From Heterohyrax brucei (Eukaryota; Chordata; Mammalia; Hyracoidea; Procaviidae), in the NCBI GenBank assembly GCA_028571685.1, contig CM053141.1, positions 69,611,833 to 69,675,832 of the forward strand: a DNA stretch of 64,000 bases. The letters run 5' to 3'. The notes beneath the pieces are model-generated. The model was not told the DNA's origin. It saw nothing but the letters and a program-made list of their open reading frames with translations, and did not search any database. Position numbers and translations under genes: made by a program. Shown piece by piece: positions 1-54,900 of the stretch (positions within the stretch are counted from its first letter, which is position 1; each line of letters starts with the position of its first letter).

Positions 1-692
1 TGAGAAGTAGTCTTAAGTTGACAGCCGTTTATTCAGCTGAAGAAGTTCTGTCACTTGAAACAGAATTAAGAGATTCCCAGAGCTGACTCCACCGCAGTCA
101 GCCTCCCTAGGAGTCCAGGTGACCACGAGCCCCCTTTCTTCCACACACAGGACCTATGCGAGTCACAGTCAGTAACTTCCTTGAGTTCAAAGGCCAGGGT
201 CTTCGGGTAATACAAAGTACTCCACAGTTGTGGCATACCATGATTTAGCAGCCCATGAAAGGAAATACTGGTTATCTGGCCCTCTAACCCTAATACATAC
301 ACCCAGTGATGGAAGAAGAGCAGGATAAACACAATGAAAACTCCTGTTCACAAAGGAAAGAATGAGAAACATGGCAGCTCCATCACACGTTTCAAAAACT
401 GTTTGGCAGAAATGGTGAGGATTCTGTGCTCTGGCGAAATTCCCTAGTTAGCCCGTTGTACTTACTCGGCCTAGCTTTGTGACAAGAATTCTTTAGCAGC
501 TGTCTTCCACAGCCCCTGATCTTCCCCTGAAAGGAATTGTTTCTTGTTCATTATCCTCCAAACCCCAGTGGCTGCTATATAGATTACTGCTGATAGCACT
601 TTGAATACTTAAGGTTGCTTTTTTTTAAAAAAAAAAGAAAGAAAGAAAGAAACTACTTGCTGATTCCTAGAGATGGTGACCATGTGCATGTC
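1..692. other. NLN intron, no recognised element except a short (GAAA)n run
   Basis: The window starts in intronic sequence. Apart from T8/A10 and four GAAA units at about 617-651 I recognise no repeat or gene. Short open frames on the minus strand here have no recognisable family. Confidence 0.5.
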
Positions 693-857
693 TCAGTAGA
701 ACTGTGCTCCATAGGGTTTTCAGTGGATGGCTTTTTGGAAGTAGATTTCGCAGCCGCCTTCTCAGTCGCCTTCTAAGGTCCCTCTGGGTAGACTCTAGTC
801 TCTAGTCTTTCAGTTAGTAGCCAAGTACATTCACCATTTCCAAAACCCAGGGACTCT
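693..857 (-). repeat. AfroSINE-type SINE, longer variant
   Basis: Reverse-oriented SINE of the variant with an extra middle block (ggaagtagattt followed by a tRNA-like part ending cacccagggact-like). It abuts the 3' end of the RTE copy starting at 869. Confidence 0.7.
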
Positions 858-1297
858 AGAAGCTAGCCTGTTGTTGCTGTTGTTACATGCTTTCAAGTCA
901 GTTCTAACTCCTAGCAACCCTGTGTACAATAGAGCAAGACACTGCCCAGTACTGTGTCGTCCTCACAGTCATGGCTGTGCTTGCACCCATTAGTACGGCC
1001 AACATGTCAGTCCATCACATCAGAGGTCTTCCACTTTTTCACTCACCCTTTACCAGGTATGATGTCCTTCTCCAAGCAGTGATCCCTTTTGGTAACATGT
1101 CCACAGTATATGAGATGAAGTCTTGCCATCCTTGGTTCTAAGCAGAAGTCTCACTGAACTTTTTCCAAGACACATCTGTTTGTTCTTTAGGCTGTCCATT
1201 GTAGATTCAATATTCTTTGCCAGCACCGTAATTTAGAAGCAACAGTTCTTCTGTTTTTCTTAAAAATTTCACATGCATATGAAACGATTGAAAACAC

Positions 1298-1519
1298 CAT
1301 GGCTTAAAGAGATTAGACAGGCCCATGAAACAAAACTGGACTAAATAGACACACCATCCCAGGGACAAGAAGAAGACAGGAGGGGACAGAAAAGCTGGTA
1401 ATGAGGAACTCAAAGTCAAGAAGAAAAGAGTGTTGTCGTGTTGTGGATTTGGCAAGTAATGTCACAAAACAATATTTGTATTAACTTTAATGATATAATT
1501 TCGTAATTTATATATTCTG
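1298..1519 (+). mobile_element. L1 3' UTR fragment inside RTE copy 1
   Basis: The block beginning agattagacaggcccatgaa and passing through aaagctggtaatgaggaact is the L1 3' UTR type also seen in reverse at 12695-13115. RTE sequence stops just before it (aaaacaccatggctt) and resumes after it (ttggaatgagcagaaatatg). Confidence 0.75.
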
Positions 1520-1803
1520 TTTGATCACCATTCTTTGGAATGAGCAGAAATATGGGTCTCTCAGTCACTTGTCCAGGAAGCTATCTTCTGGTATTTTGGT
1601 ATGGACAGTTGAGCACTTCCACTGCTGCATTTGTTTGATAAAACATCTCATTGGTGTTTCATCAGTTCCTAGAGACTTCTTTTTTTACCAGTGTTGTCAG
1701 TACAGCTTGAACCTCTTCCTGTAGTACCATCAGTCCTTGATCATGTGCTACCTCCTAAAACGGCTGAACATTGACCAGTTAATTTTGGCACACTGACTCT
1801 GTA

Positions 1804-3080
1804 CAAGGTCTGACAATTAAGTTCACGAACTCATCTTAAAAAAAGGCTACATACCTCATTGCTGAATATCACTGCAGTCACCTTCAAAGTACTTCGCTTG
1901 GGAAGCTATGCACTGATGCCAGCACCTATTCCACCCTTGAAAGCAGTTTTGGAACTCTTTTTCTGAATTGGCCATCAGTGTTAGCATTGTATTACCTATA
2001 TGGTCTGAATGTCATCAAAATGTCTTCATTTCCATACTTGCTTTATCTTCAAGTAAAGAAAAAAGTCACTGGGGGCCAAATCAGGTGAGTAGGGAGGGTG
2101 TTCCAATACAGTTATTTGTGTACTGACTAAAAGCTCCCTCACAGACAGTGCCATGTGAGCTGATGTGTTTTCATGATGCAAAAGCCATGAATTGTTGGTG
2201 AAAAGTTCAGGTCATTCTTGTCTAACTTTTTCATGCAGCCTTTTCAGTAATTCCAAATAGTAAACTTGGTTAACTGTTTGTCCAGTTGGTCCAAATTCAT
2301 AATGAACAATCCCTCTGATGTCAAAAAAGATTAGCAACATCATTTTGAGTCTTGATTTGGAATGACAGAACTTTTGTGGTCTTGGAGAACTGGCTGACTT
2401 CCAGTGTGCACTTTGACACTTTGTTTTGGAATCATATTGGTGCATCCATGTTTCGTTACCAGTGATAGCATACTCCAAAACATCATCTTGCCTCTCCAAA
2501 AGATGTTGGCAGACTTTGACTCTCCTTTGCTTTTGTTCATTGGTGAGCTCCATGGGGACCATTTTTGCACATATCTTTCTTATGCAAAGATTTTCAGTTA
2601 AGATTTTCCTGTTTTTGTGTCGATGTTTACTTGGTCTGCTGTGCTTCTCACAGTCAGCTGATGATTTTGACGTGTAATTCAGCAAATTTTTGCAGTGTTT
2701 TTGTCAGTTCTGCTCATTCCTGGCCACCCTGACTTTTCATCAATAATGCTTTCTCTCACCTTAGAAAAATGTTTAATCTGTTTATACAGTGCCTTTTTTT
2801 CCTATAGCATTATCCCCATAACCTTGGACTAACATATCCTGGTTTCACTTCCACTCTTGCTAGGTTTAACAAGAGATTTAATGTTTGTTTATTTGTCTAA
2901 TTCAAGTTCTGACATTCCTGCGACGGCACGCAAAAACATGCAGCAATAATGAGCACCACTCAGCAAGATAGTACCGTGTATTGACACAAACATAGCTGTG
3001 AGACGCGTATACCAAGCTTATGAAACCTTACCGAGTTGTTTGTACAGTGACAAGTTCGAGAACTTTGTTGTTAGGCCTGA
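1804..3080 (-). mobile_element. Mariner DNA transposon, full length but inactive
   Basis: A 1,277-bp element bounded by TA dinucleotides (1802-1803 and 3081-3082), the mariner target duplication. The terminal inverted repeats match imperfectly: left caaggtctgacaattaagtt, right (reverse complement) tcaggcctaacaacaaagtt, both continuing c-cgaact. The transposase reads on the minus strand. The flanking RTE sequence is continuous when the element is removed, so mariner entered the RTE copy. Confidence 0.93.
2050..2685 (-). pseudogene. Mariner transposase remnant
   Basis: The longest open part (2212-2685, 157 codons) has the family motifs LTNEQKQRRVKVCQHLLERQ, NETWMHQYDSKTK and FFDIRGIVHYEF. Downstream on the same strand come HHEN and SPDLAPSDFF, in other frames or after stops. 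The D,D34D catalytic triad is damaged. The first Asp (canonical TGDE) is Asn (codon 2455-2457), and the second (canonical HHDN) is Glu (codon 2170-2172). The third (SDF, codon 2065-2067) is retained. Frame breaks also occur, so no active enzyme is made. Confidence 0.9.
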
Positions 3081-4357
3081 TATTCCTTTCCACTTTTGAT
3101 GCTTCATGCGTCATTCGGCATTTTCTGTATGGAATCCTTCAATATTGCAATTCAAGGCTTGAATTTTTTCTTTAGTTCTTTCAGCTCGAGAAATGCCAAG
3201 CATGTTCTTAAACCTCACATGACATTATAATACTCTTGTCTCCTACAACTTCCCTTTGAAGTCTTCTGTTCAGCTCTTTTACTTCCGTCATTTCTTCCAT
3301 TCACTTTAGTCTCTCAGTGATTAATAGGCAGGCTTCAGAGTCTCTTCTGACACCCATTTTGTGGCTTTATTCATGTCCATTGTCCTTGGTATCATTCTAC
3401 AGCTTGCTGGTCTTCAGTCATTAGTGTTCACTGCATCAAATCTGTTCTTGAAATGGTCTCTAAATTCAGGTGGGATGTACTCATGGTCATACTTTGGCTC
3501 TTGTGGACTTGTTCACATTTTCTGAAGCTTCTACTTGAACTTGCATTTGAGCAATTAATGGTTTGTTCCACAGTTAGCCCCTGGCCACATTCTGACTGAT
3601 GGCATAGAGTTTTTCCATCATCACTTTCCACACCTGTAGTCAGTTTGATTCCTGTGTATTCCATTTAGGAAGCTCTATTATATAGTTAACATTAATGTTA
3701 ATGTTAATGAAAAAAAACATTTGCAATGAAAAAGTCATTGGTCTTGGGATTTCTGTCATATATTGTCTGGGATCATTTCTGTTATGAAGACCATGTTTTC
3801 CAGCTACCAATCCTCCTTCTTTGTTTCCAACTTTTACATTGCCAGTCAGTAAAGTTCTGTGCATCTTGACTGCATGTTTGACTGCAGAAACTAGTAAAAG
3901 TCTTCATTTCTTCATTTTGGGCCTACTAGTTGCTGCATCAGTTTGAGTAACAGTCATACTAACTGGTCTTCCTTGTAGGCATGTGGATTATTCTATCATT
4001 GACAGAACTGCAAATCAGGATAGATCCTGAAGTGTTCTTTTTGACAACGAATGCAATGCCATTCTTTTTCAATTTGTCATTTGTGGCATAATAGTTCCTG
4101 TGATTGTCTGACTCAAAATGGCCAGTATAGTCTATCTCAACACACTAATACCTAAGATACCAGTGTTTGTGCATTCTGTTTCATTTTGGGCCATTTCCAG
4201 TTTTCCTAGATTCAGTCTTCATACATTCCGTGTTCCTATTATTAATAGATTTTTGCAGCTGTTCTTACTTTGAGTTGTGCTGTATCCACAAATGAAGGCC
4301 CCAAACGCTTGACGTCATCTACATGATAAAGGCCGACCCTCCTTTGAAGAGGTGGCT

Positions 4358-4545
4358 GTGTCAGTTTGTTGTTTGTTGCTGGAGTGCGGATACTCAAATG
4401 CTGACAGGGACAAACAAGTTTCAGTTGAACTTCCAGACTAAGACTGTCTGGGAAAAACGGCCTGACTGTCTACTTCTGAAAAAAATACTCAGGAAAAATC
4501 GTATGAGTAGCAGTGGAAGTTAACATAAGGCCATTGAAAACTTGT
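4358..4545 (+). mobile_element. Inverted 5' segment of RTE copy 1
   Basis: This block (ttcagttgaacttccagact, then gtctacttctgaaaa) matches the reverse complement of the 5' end of the copy at about 8757-8985, so it lies in + orientation beside the minus-strand body. It looks like a 5' inversion made during insertion. Confidence 0.7.
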
Positions 4546-5000
4546 CCCAGAATTTTGATTTCCAGCACTTGGTTTGGTAGCATATAATATAGTTATTCTT
4601 TTTTAAATAAGTAAATATTATCAGCTGAATTCAAATTCAGTTTGTATTCCTGACTGTCGCAAATGAATGCTTAGGTTGTGCTATTTTTGTCTTTGAGATA
4701 GGATTGCAGCTCATGATATAAACTACTGTCTCTGGGGCAGTGGGGTGTGAGGAACTTCTACGAAAGTTAACAGAATTTTTCTCTTCTAGAGATAAATTGC
4801 TGTTCTATGGTATTCTCCACCCCATCCCTTCCTTAATTTTTTTTTTTAGGTGTATAACTAATTTGGAATAACATAGTGGAAATCAAGATTGTCTAAAAAT
4901 AATTAAGTTTTTACCAATCTGAAATTACATGTAGTAATGTTTTTACTTTTAGTGCTTTGGACCTAGTCAGTTATTAACTTTTGTTGTTGTTTATTTCTAG

Positions 5001-48460
<43,460 letters not shown>

Positions 48461-50145
48461 ACTGGGGATCTTTGGGAGCAGTCCAGGTCTGGAGGACAAG
48501 TCAACATCGCCATGTGCTACTGGCCTAGAAACCGAAGGGAGTTTTGCAAATGAAAGTTTAAGTTTCTATTGACTTTGTTTTTCAACTCTAAAAATGATAC
48601 AGATGTAAATGGAATAACAGATACTGTAACCTAAGAAAAGACTCACTTGGAAAATAACTGTACTATGAAATTTCATAAAAGCGAATTTGATTTCTTTTTA
48701 CAAAAGCTTCATATGAATTTAATTTGCTTTTTCACTCTTGATAATCTACATAACAAAATGTAAGAGGGCTAAGAATTTTTTAATCAAATCATCTACGTTA
48801 TATAACTTGATCCTTCTTATAGTTTGATTGGGATTTCTGAACCAATACATGAATCACTACATATTCCTCTGGTAATATTTTCTTGGGACCTGCATCAGTA
48901 TAGATTTTCATTCTCACAGTACAGTGCGAATCCTTTGTCTGTACACCTTAGGACTGAGGGAACAGTCCTCAGTAAAGCATCTGCCTTCATCTGTGACTCT
49001 TCCTTATTTCCAGCTTTCTCTCACACTTGAATTACGTGCCTGTCTTTAGGTTTGCCTTTCCTGTCAGAGAATGACAAATAGTTATGAGTTTTAACCAGAC
49101 TGGCCTAATGAATAGGGCAAGTTTTATATCTCATATTAGAGGGTTAGCCCATTGTCATCATATGCAAGACTGTTACCTTTTGAAATATCTGCCAGATTAA
49201 AACACTAAAGCAAGTCCAAGGATATTTTTCTGTTCTCCCTTAAATAAGTGGTAGGAACTTCGCCTCTTTTACTGGCTGCCTCACCCGGACTGTCGTGTAG
49301 ACATGTCACAAATAGCAGTTTAGAGTGCCAGGGGATGAAAGCTAAGGTTGATTTAGAGTACAAAGAGCTGTGAAACTGCAGCAGAGGAGTGGGTTCTGGA
49401 CAGAAGCAGTTGAAACCTGCTGTTCCAGACTCTCCAGTACCCTATTTTGTCTGGTGATTTTTTTTTTTTCCCATGAACCTTTGGATCTCTCTATAAGTGT
49501 CTTGACAGTAGGCTCAAGTTCCAGTTTTGCACCAAGTCGGTAAACCCACAGTACTTATTTTTCCTCTAAAAATCAGTTCAGAAAGAAGCCAAGATAAAAT
49601 AATTCAAGAACAAAACAAAAACCCTTGAATGTATTTTACATAGATCTTCCAGTTGCTTCCCAGTATGCATCTGAGATGTTAACTTTACTGGCCATGGATA
49701 AAATTAGAACCTTCCTATCCTTTTCTCCAAATAGAATTTGATTATACTAAGAATTATTATGCTAAGTAATAAAATAATAGGTAACAGGAAAAGCCAAAAG
49801 TTTTAGAGACCCAGAAGGAAATTCTAAGATTTTTATTGCGAAGCGAATACCGTAAGCTTCCACGTGAAATCTTACCTCTCTCCTGAGACGCTTTGCCCAG
49901 TCCTTCTGTCCTCCCCGACACTCAATTCAGTGTTGCCTCCTTTGGTCCCCAAAGCGTTTTCTGTTGTCTTCGCAACCTGTAAAAGTTTTGTATCTTTCGT
50001 TGTTGTTGTTCAGACTGTTTTCTTCCCAGTTTCAACAGAAGTTCTCTTCAGCTTGTTCTGTCACCCGATATGTCATCTTAACAATAACTTTATCATTTTC
50101 AGTCCTAACTTATTTCACATGGAAAAACTGATCATTGCTGCATGC

Positions 50146-50151
50146 AATAAA
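50146..50151 (+). other. Candidate polyadenylation signal AATAAA
   Basis: AATAAA lies 1.7 kb after the NLN stop and is followed by a GT-containing stretch (gttacagtgtcgtc). It is one of several candidates. Confidence 0.3.
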
Positions 50152-51079
50152 GTTACAGTGTCGTCCCAGAAAATGAGCTCATATTTCTTTCCTACTTTAA
50201 AATTGAAATGCATATGAGAGCAAATGCACTATGGTATCTTTTTTATTTACAGCACATATCTAATATTTAAAATCTACCAAAGAACAGCAGCAAAATTAAA
50301 TCCGTGTATGTGTGCGTGTATTCTCTACAATAATTCAAAAGTAAGGACTTTCTTTAAGCTTTTTTTGTTTGTGGACATCCATCTACTTGCTTTTGTTCTT
50401 GTTTTTTCATTCAGAGGATATGGTGTCACCAAAGTACCCTGAATAGTAGATAACTATTAAAATTGTAATTGACCATTCTTTAGATATGTGGACTGGTCCA
50501 CATATGATAATATCTGTCTTACTGATCCACGTGATTCATGCTTCAGGTATTCAGAGTCTTACTGTTTTCATAAAGGCAAGTTCTTAAATATCTTCTGCTA
50601 GTAGTGTATCAGGCATGATTCCTAAAAGTTTAATTTCAAGACACTTAGAGAAGAAAAAGATCTAAAGTTATGCCACTAATACGGATTTTTGCCCCTCTGG
50701 TATAAATGTGCATGTTTCCAAGATAAATAACTAAAAAGTATTGTTAAGAGTTACTACTCAAGTTTGCCTTTCTAAAGCTAATATGATTAAAGGTGGATGT
50801 TTAGCCTGTTAGACTTAAATTGCATTGCTGAAGAATCTTAAATTGAAAATAGAGCTTTCTAAGGTAAAATACTGCTGTGTTTTTGTACTTCTAAACACCT
50901 TAACAGAAGATGACTTAATTTTCTATTTTGCCACTTCACCATTAGTCTTTGTGTATGAATTAAAGTTATTTGAAGATTCTGCCTCTCCCCTGGATTGGAG
51001 AGTTTGTGTATGCCTTTTTTTTTCCCCCTTCTTGTTCTGTCACTCACAAGAAACACTTTTCATGCACTAAGGAAATTGC

Positions 51080-51085
51080 AATAAA
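51080..51085 (+). other. Candidate distal polyadenylation signal AATAAA
   Basis: AATAAA lies 2.6 kb after the stop, near the end of the repeat-free stretch, so it would define a long 3' UTR. No transcript evidence is available. Confidence 0.3.
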
Positions 51086-51257
51086 ATAGTAATCCGTCAA
51101 ACCAGATTTAAACATAGTTAACTAAGCCTCAAAGGGTATTAAAAGAGAAACCCTCTCTCTTGAAAGGACGCAGAGACCAAGGCTTCTCTCCCCATCAGCA
51201 CACCATTGTTAGAGTTGTGTGTATCCCATCTGAATTTGGATAATTCTAAAAAGCTAA

Positions 51258-51392
51258 CCTGTTGCTGTCAAGTGGAATCTGACTTACAGCCACCATATAG
51301 GATCAAGTAGAACCACCCCAGTGGTTCCAAGGAGTACCTGGCCCTGTTGCTTAGCAGCATATCCCTTAACCACTACACCACCACGGTTTTCT
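51258..51392 (-). repeat. AfroSINE
   Basis: acctgttgctgtcaagtgga, gatcaagtagaaccacccca and ttaaccactacaccaccacg. First repeat downstream of the NLN stop codon. Confidence 0.85.
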
Positions 51393-52031
51393 GAATTTGG
51401 ATAACCCTTTGCAATTGATTATGTCTTCTATGAATATTTAGTGAGAATAAAAGCAAAAATGACACACGTTTTCATTTTCATTGAAAAACAGTCAATGTCC
51501 AAAATGAAATTTTCAGTTGTCACAGGTGGGGAAATTTTCGTTGGAAACAAATTCACCTAGTTAAGAGATAACTAGTATCAAGTGTACCAAAGTAAGAAAT
51601 TACAAAATGTAAATACTAGATCAAAGTAGTCTTTCCCAACATACTTACAGTAATGCTATAAATAGAAGCTTCTGTAAAAAAAAAAAAACTGTTAAAGACT
51701 GGAGCAGTGAGCACCACCTCTCCCATTTCTACCAGTGTGTGATTCTTGAGTTTTTATTTAGTGATTCACTTTGTCACTCCCTTTCCTGATAAAAATAAAG
51801 ATCTGATGCATTGGCAGTAAGTGCCAAGTAACTAACCTGTGACTTACCAGGCAACTGGTACTTGGCCCTTTAGTGTTACACAAATTTATTCACACTTTGA
51901 AATGATTGAACCAACCCCTACATGTAACAGTTTCTTTATCACAGTCACCTTTACTTTCTGCACATGCAGCTTTTAAATCATCGAATAGTCTTCCAGCATT
52001 TTCTTGCACTAATTAAAAAAACGAAGATAAA
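51393..52031. other. Downstream sequence, nothing recognised
   Basis: AT-rich with an A12 run near 51677. It could be distal 3' UTR or intergenic. Confidence 0.4.
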
Positions 52032-52192
52032 AAAAAAACCTGTGCAATCAAGTCAGTTCTGCCTCCTGACCACTCCATAGGGAGAGTAGAACTGCCCCAT
52101 AGGGTTTCCAAGGAGCAACTGGTGGATTCAAACTGCTGGCCTTTGTGTTAGCAGCCATATCTCTTAACCATTGCACTGCCAGAGCTCTGGAG
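52032..52192 (-). repeat. AfroSINE
   Basis: gtgcaatcaagtcagttctg, agagtagaactgccccatag and ttggtggattcaaactgctg-like, ending attgcactgccagagctc. Confidence 0.9.
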
Positions 52193-52785
52193 GTAACTGA
52201 AATGAGAATCTCAGATGCACCTGTTCCGACATTATCTCCAAATTCGTATAAGACACAGGCACTGATCTTGTTTGTAACCTGAGTACTACTTGTATTTATG
52301 TACAAGAAAAGGGAAGGTATAATTCTGAAACAAGCTCACTTGTTTCTGATTATGTGAGCTGACCCCAGTCTAGCTGCTGATTTCATAGAGCGTGGAGGCT
52401 CATCTAGACTTTTACTCTCTTATTAAAAAGTGTCTCTGGCATTAGTTATGGGAGAAGCTGCATGGCTAAGAATGGTTTAAAGGAACAGTGTCCAGTGAAA
52501 GCAAGACACTTGACATCTTTGTGGTTCAGATGGAGAATACAACTAGGTAATAGTAGAGCTAGGTAGATTCCTAGATAATGGAACATATCAGCCTAAGGGA
52601 ATACGAATAGTGATTTGGTGGTTTGGATGAAGACATAAAGAGTTCCATACAAAGGTATTATCGAATGTACAGGTAACAGAGCTGAAGTGGTTAAATATGG
52701 TAACATTAAGAGTGAAAGTCATTTCATTGGTAAGACAAATTTAAGGTGAAATGGAATGCATTCTATTGCTGTGGTAAAAGGAAGG
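52193..52785. other. Intergenic, nothing recognised
   Basis: About 590 bp without an identified element. Confidence 0.4.
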
Positions 52786-53360
52786 CTATTGATGGATTGA
52801 ATTATGTACCCCCAAAAGATGTTTTGAAATCCTGACTACCCCATACCATAAATGTTAGCCTGTTTGGAAAGAAGATTTTATTTGTTAATTAGAATATTTC
52901 TGAGTAAAAACAAAACCCGTTGCCAGTTCTGACTCAGTGATCCTGTAGGACAGTAGAATGTCCCCGTACAGTTCCCAAAGCTGTATTGTTTACAACACAG
53001 TCTGCCACATCTTTCATGGAGCAGCTGCTGAGTTTGAACTGCCAACTTTTTTGGTAGCAGCCAAGCACTTAACCACTGTGCCATGGGGGTTCTGTAGACC
53101 TCGATAGATGGGTTCTAAATGTAAGCGCTTCTGAGCTATAAGAAGAACAGAATGAGAACAGAGACACATCTGGGGAAAAACAGATGTCATGTGAGAATTG
53201 TCTACAACCCAAGGAATGCCCAGGACTACCAACAAGGGAAGGCTCAACATGACCAGGGAACTGATTTGGTCTTTTCAGCCTTTATAACAGAGAAAATAAA
53301 TTTCTGCTCTTTAAAGTCACCACTTGTGCTATTTGTGTCAAAGCAGGGAAACTAAGACAA
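52786..53360 (+). mobile_element. MLT1/MaLR-type LTR split by a SINE
   Basis: 52786-52905 (ttgatggattgaattatgta, cccccaaaagatgttttgaa) and 53095-53360 (gaacagagacacatctgggg, ttcagcctttataacagaga, aaataaatttctgctcttta) are the two parts of an ancient + strand LTR. Confidence 0.7.
52906..53094 (-). repeat. AfroSINE inside the MaLR LTR
   Basis: aaacaaaacccgttgccagt, caaagctgtattgtttacaa, agtttgaactgccaactttt and ttaaccactgtgccatgggg. Confidence 0.85.
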
Positions 53361-54216
53361 GGAGAAACCTGACTTGATAGTGGTACTTAGGGAAAAAAGA
53401 CCTGGCAGCTCATTTCACCCAATTCTAAATAAAACCCACAGTACAGCACACCTGAGAGGAAAGAATAAGATAGAAAAGAACTAAAGCCTTTTAAAAATAT
53501 GTTGATGTAAGTGTGTCACCAGATCAAAAGACTAATCCTTCTGTACTCTGATATGGTAAGATCAGTCACAGCTAGAATGTCATGTTCCATTCTAGCTGTC
53601 ACATTATAAGCTGCATTTGGCCAAGTATAGAGGGTTTGCAGGAGCAGCAACAAGATGGGGATGAGTTTGAAAGTATTTCGCAAGAGAAATACATAAAACA
53701 TTTTGGGAAATTCAGTCTGGAGGTGAGAAAATTCAGAAATACATGTTATACTTGTTTTCAAATAAAGGATATGGGAGGGAGAGTAGACTTATTCTGCATT
53801 GCTTTAGAAGGCAAAGCTTAAAAAAACAGTTGAAAGAGGTTTCCAGTGTTATTGCTGATTAACAGTACATTCTTCAGCTGTTACAGGTAATTAGCAAAAA
53901 CCTGTGATTGCCAGAGGTTCTACAGAGGGAATTCCTTCTTTGATCAGACATTCTTTCCAGGTCAGCTTTGAAGACTTCTCCAAAGCTAAAGATCAGAAAA
54001 ACATCATTTAGATACTATGTTTACTAGATCTCAGAAATGGCATTTAGGTAGTTGCAACTCTCTCTTGGTACAGCTTCCTTTAAAGTTTAAGTGTTGTCTT
54101 CCCACTTATAATCAGCCAGACCTTACCAGAAGTGAATTATTAGTTGTGGGTAATCTGGAAACTGAGGATCGCAGAGTAACAGTTGTTGGTGACCACATAT
54201 ATAATAAGGCCAAATA
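53361..54216. other. Intergenic, nothing recognised apart from a hairpin
   Basis: It contains a perfect 12-bp inverted repeat (acagctagaatg at 53568-53579, cattctagctgt at 53588-53599). No named element. Confidence 0.4.
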
Positions 54217-54253
54217 GCCCATTGCCACTGAGTCAGCTTCAGTTTACAGTGAC
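54217..54253 (-). repeat. AfroSINE/RTE tail fragment
   Basis: cccattgccactgagtcagc and agtttacagtgaccag are a short piece of the common tail in reverse. Confidence 0.5.
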
Positions 54254-54502
54254 CAGTCTTACAAAATGAAAAAAGGTCATTTTCTTCCCTTACAGAAATC
54301 ACAGATGCTGTCTGCCCATTCCACCTATCATTGCCTTCATTATCCATTCACAAAGGGAAAAATCTGACTCAAAGACCCAGGTTTAATATGCATAAACTCT
54401 ACTGTACTGTCATCTCTTTGAGTCATTGTTGCTGTCCTCTGCCTTGCACAGTCCTTGACTCACAGTAAGTCATAAAATTTGTTAAACAAGTATACCTTCT
54501 TT

Positions 54503-54900
54503 CAAAAAGAGGTGTGCAGTTCAAGAACTCTACTCCAAAGACCAGAACTGATGGTCTGACAGCCTGGAAAATCCCCTGGGAACATGGCCCATAGACTTGC
54601 TGCAGCCCCGGACCTGAAACCAGTACTGAGCTCAACTCTTCAGACAAGAATGATCTGGAACAGGGAACGCAGGGTGAGCATGTGGTACGTGTACTTTATG
54701 GTTTTCAACATTTATGGGAGGCTATTTTAGTTTGTTTCTAGATTGGAGAGGAAGGAGTGCTGAGAAGAGGACAGGTGTTCATTAAGAGGATACTAGAAGA
54801 GTGAAATGGAGGAAGGTGCTGTCACATGGTGAGGAGAGCAGATGGAGTTGCAGATACGCGAACATGCAAAGTTGAATTGTGTACTTAATGATAAAAAAAG
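54503..54900 (+). mobile_element. L1 3' UTR insertion with 16-bp target duplications
   Basis: A 398-bp insertion between perfect copies of CAAGTATACCTTCTTT (54487-54502 and 54901-54916), ending in an A-rich tail (ataaaaaaag). It is homologous to the reverse copy at 10112-10560: cagttcaagaactctactcc; acagcctggaaaatcccctg; gtgctgtcacatggtgagga. Confidence 0.85.

Larger units (their letters stand above)
869..4357 (-). mobile_element. RTE (BovB-like) LINE copy 1, interrupted by L1 and mariner
   Basis: Minus-strand RTE retrotransposon whose 3' end is at 869. It aligns by eye with the copy at 5690-8990 over the 3' UTR, the RT-region remnants and the endonuclease region. It is interrupted by an L1 3' fragment (1298-1519) and a mariner (1804-3080). 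About 0.8 kb present in the other copy (about 6120-6930 there) is missing at the L1 site. The reading frames are destroyed. Confidence 0.85.
48461..51250 (+). other. NLN: Probable NLN 3' UTR and immediate downstream sequence
   Basis: About 2.8 kb after the stop codon contains no recognisable SINE, LINE or LTR, whereas repeats occur about once per kb elsewhere. It is AT-rich and has several AATAAA hexamers (49768, 50146, 51080). This fits a long 3' UTR, but the true cleavage site cannot be chosen from sequence alone. The next SINE begins near 51258. Confidence 0.55.

Noticed and set aside
2404-2677. Two + strand open frames over the mariner
   Set aside because: They are antisense shadows of the minus-strand transposase remnant.
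4323-4523. 66-codon frame on +
   Set aside because: It straddles the inversion junction of RTE copy 1 and encodes nothing recognisable.
49864-50217. 117-codon frame downstream of the NLN stop
   Set aside because: It lies in the probable 3' UTR, has low-complexity hydrophobic composition and no recognisable domain.
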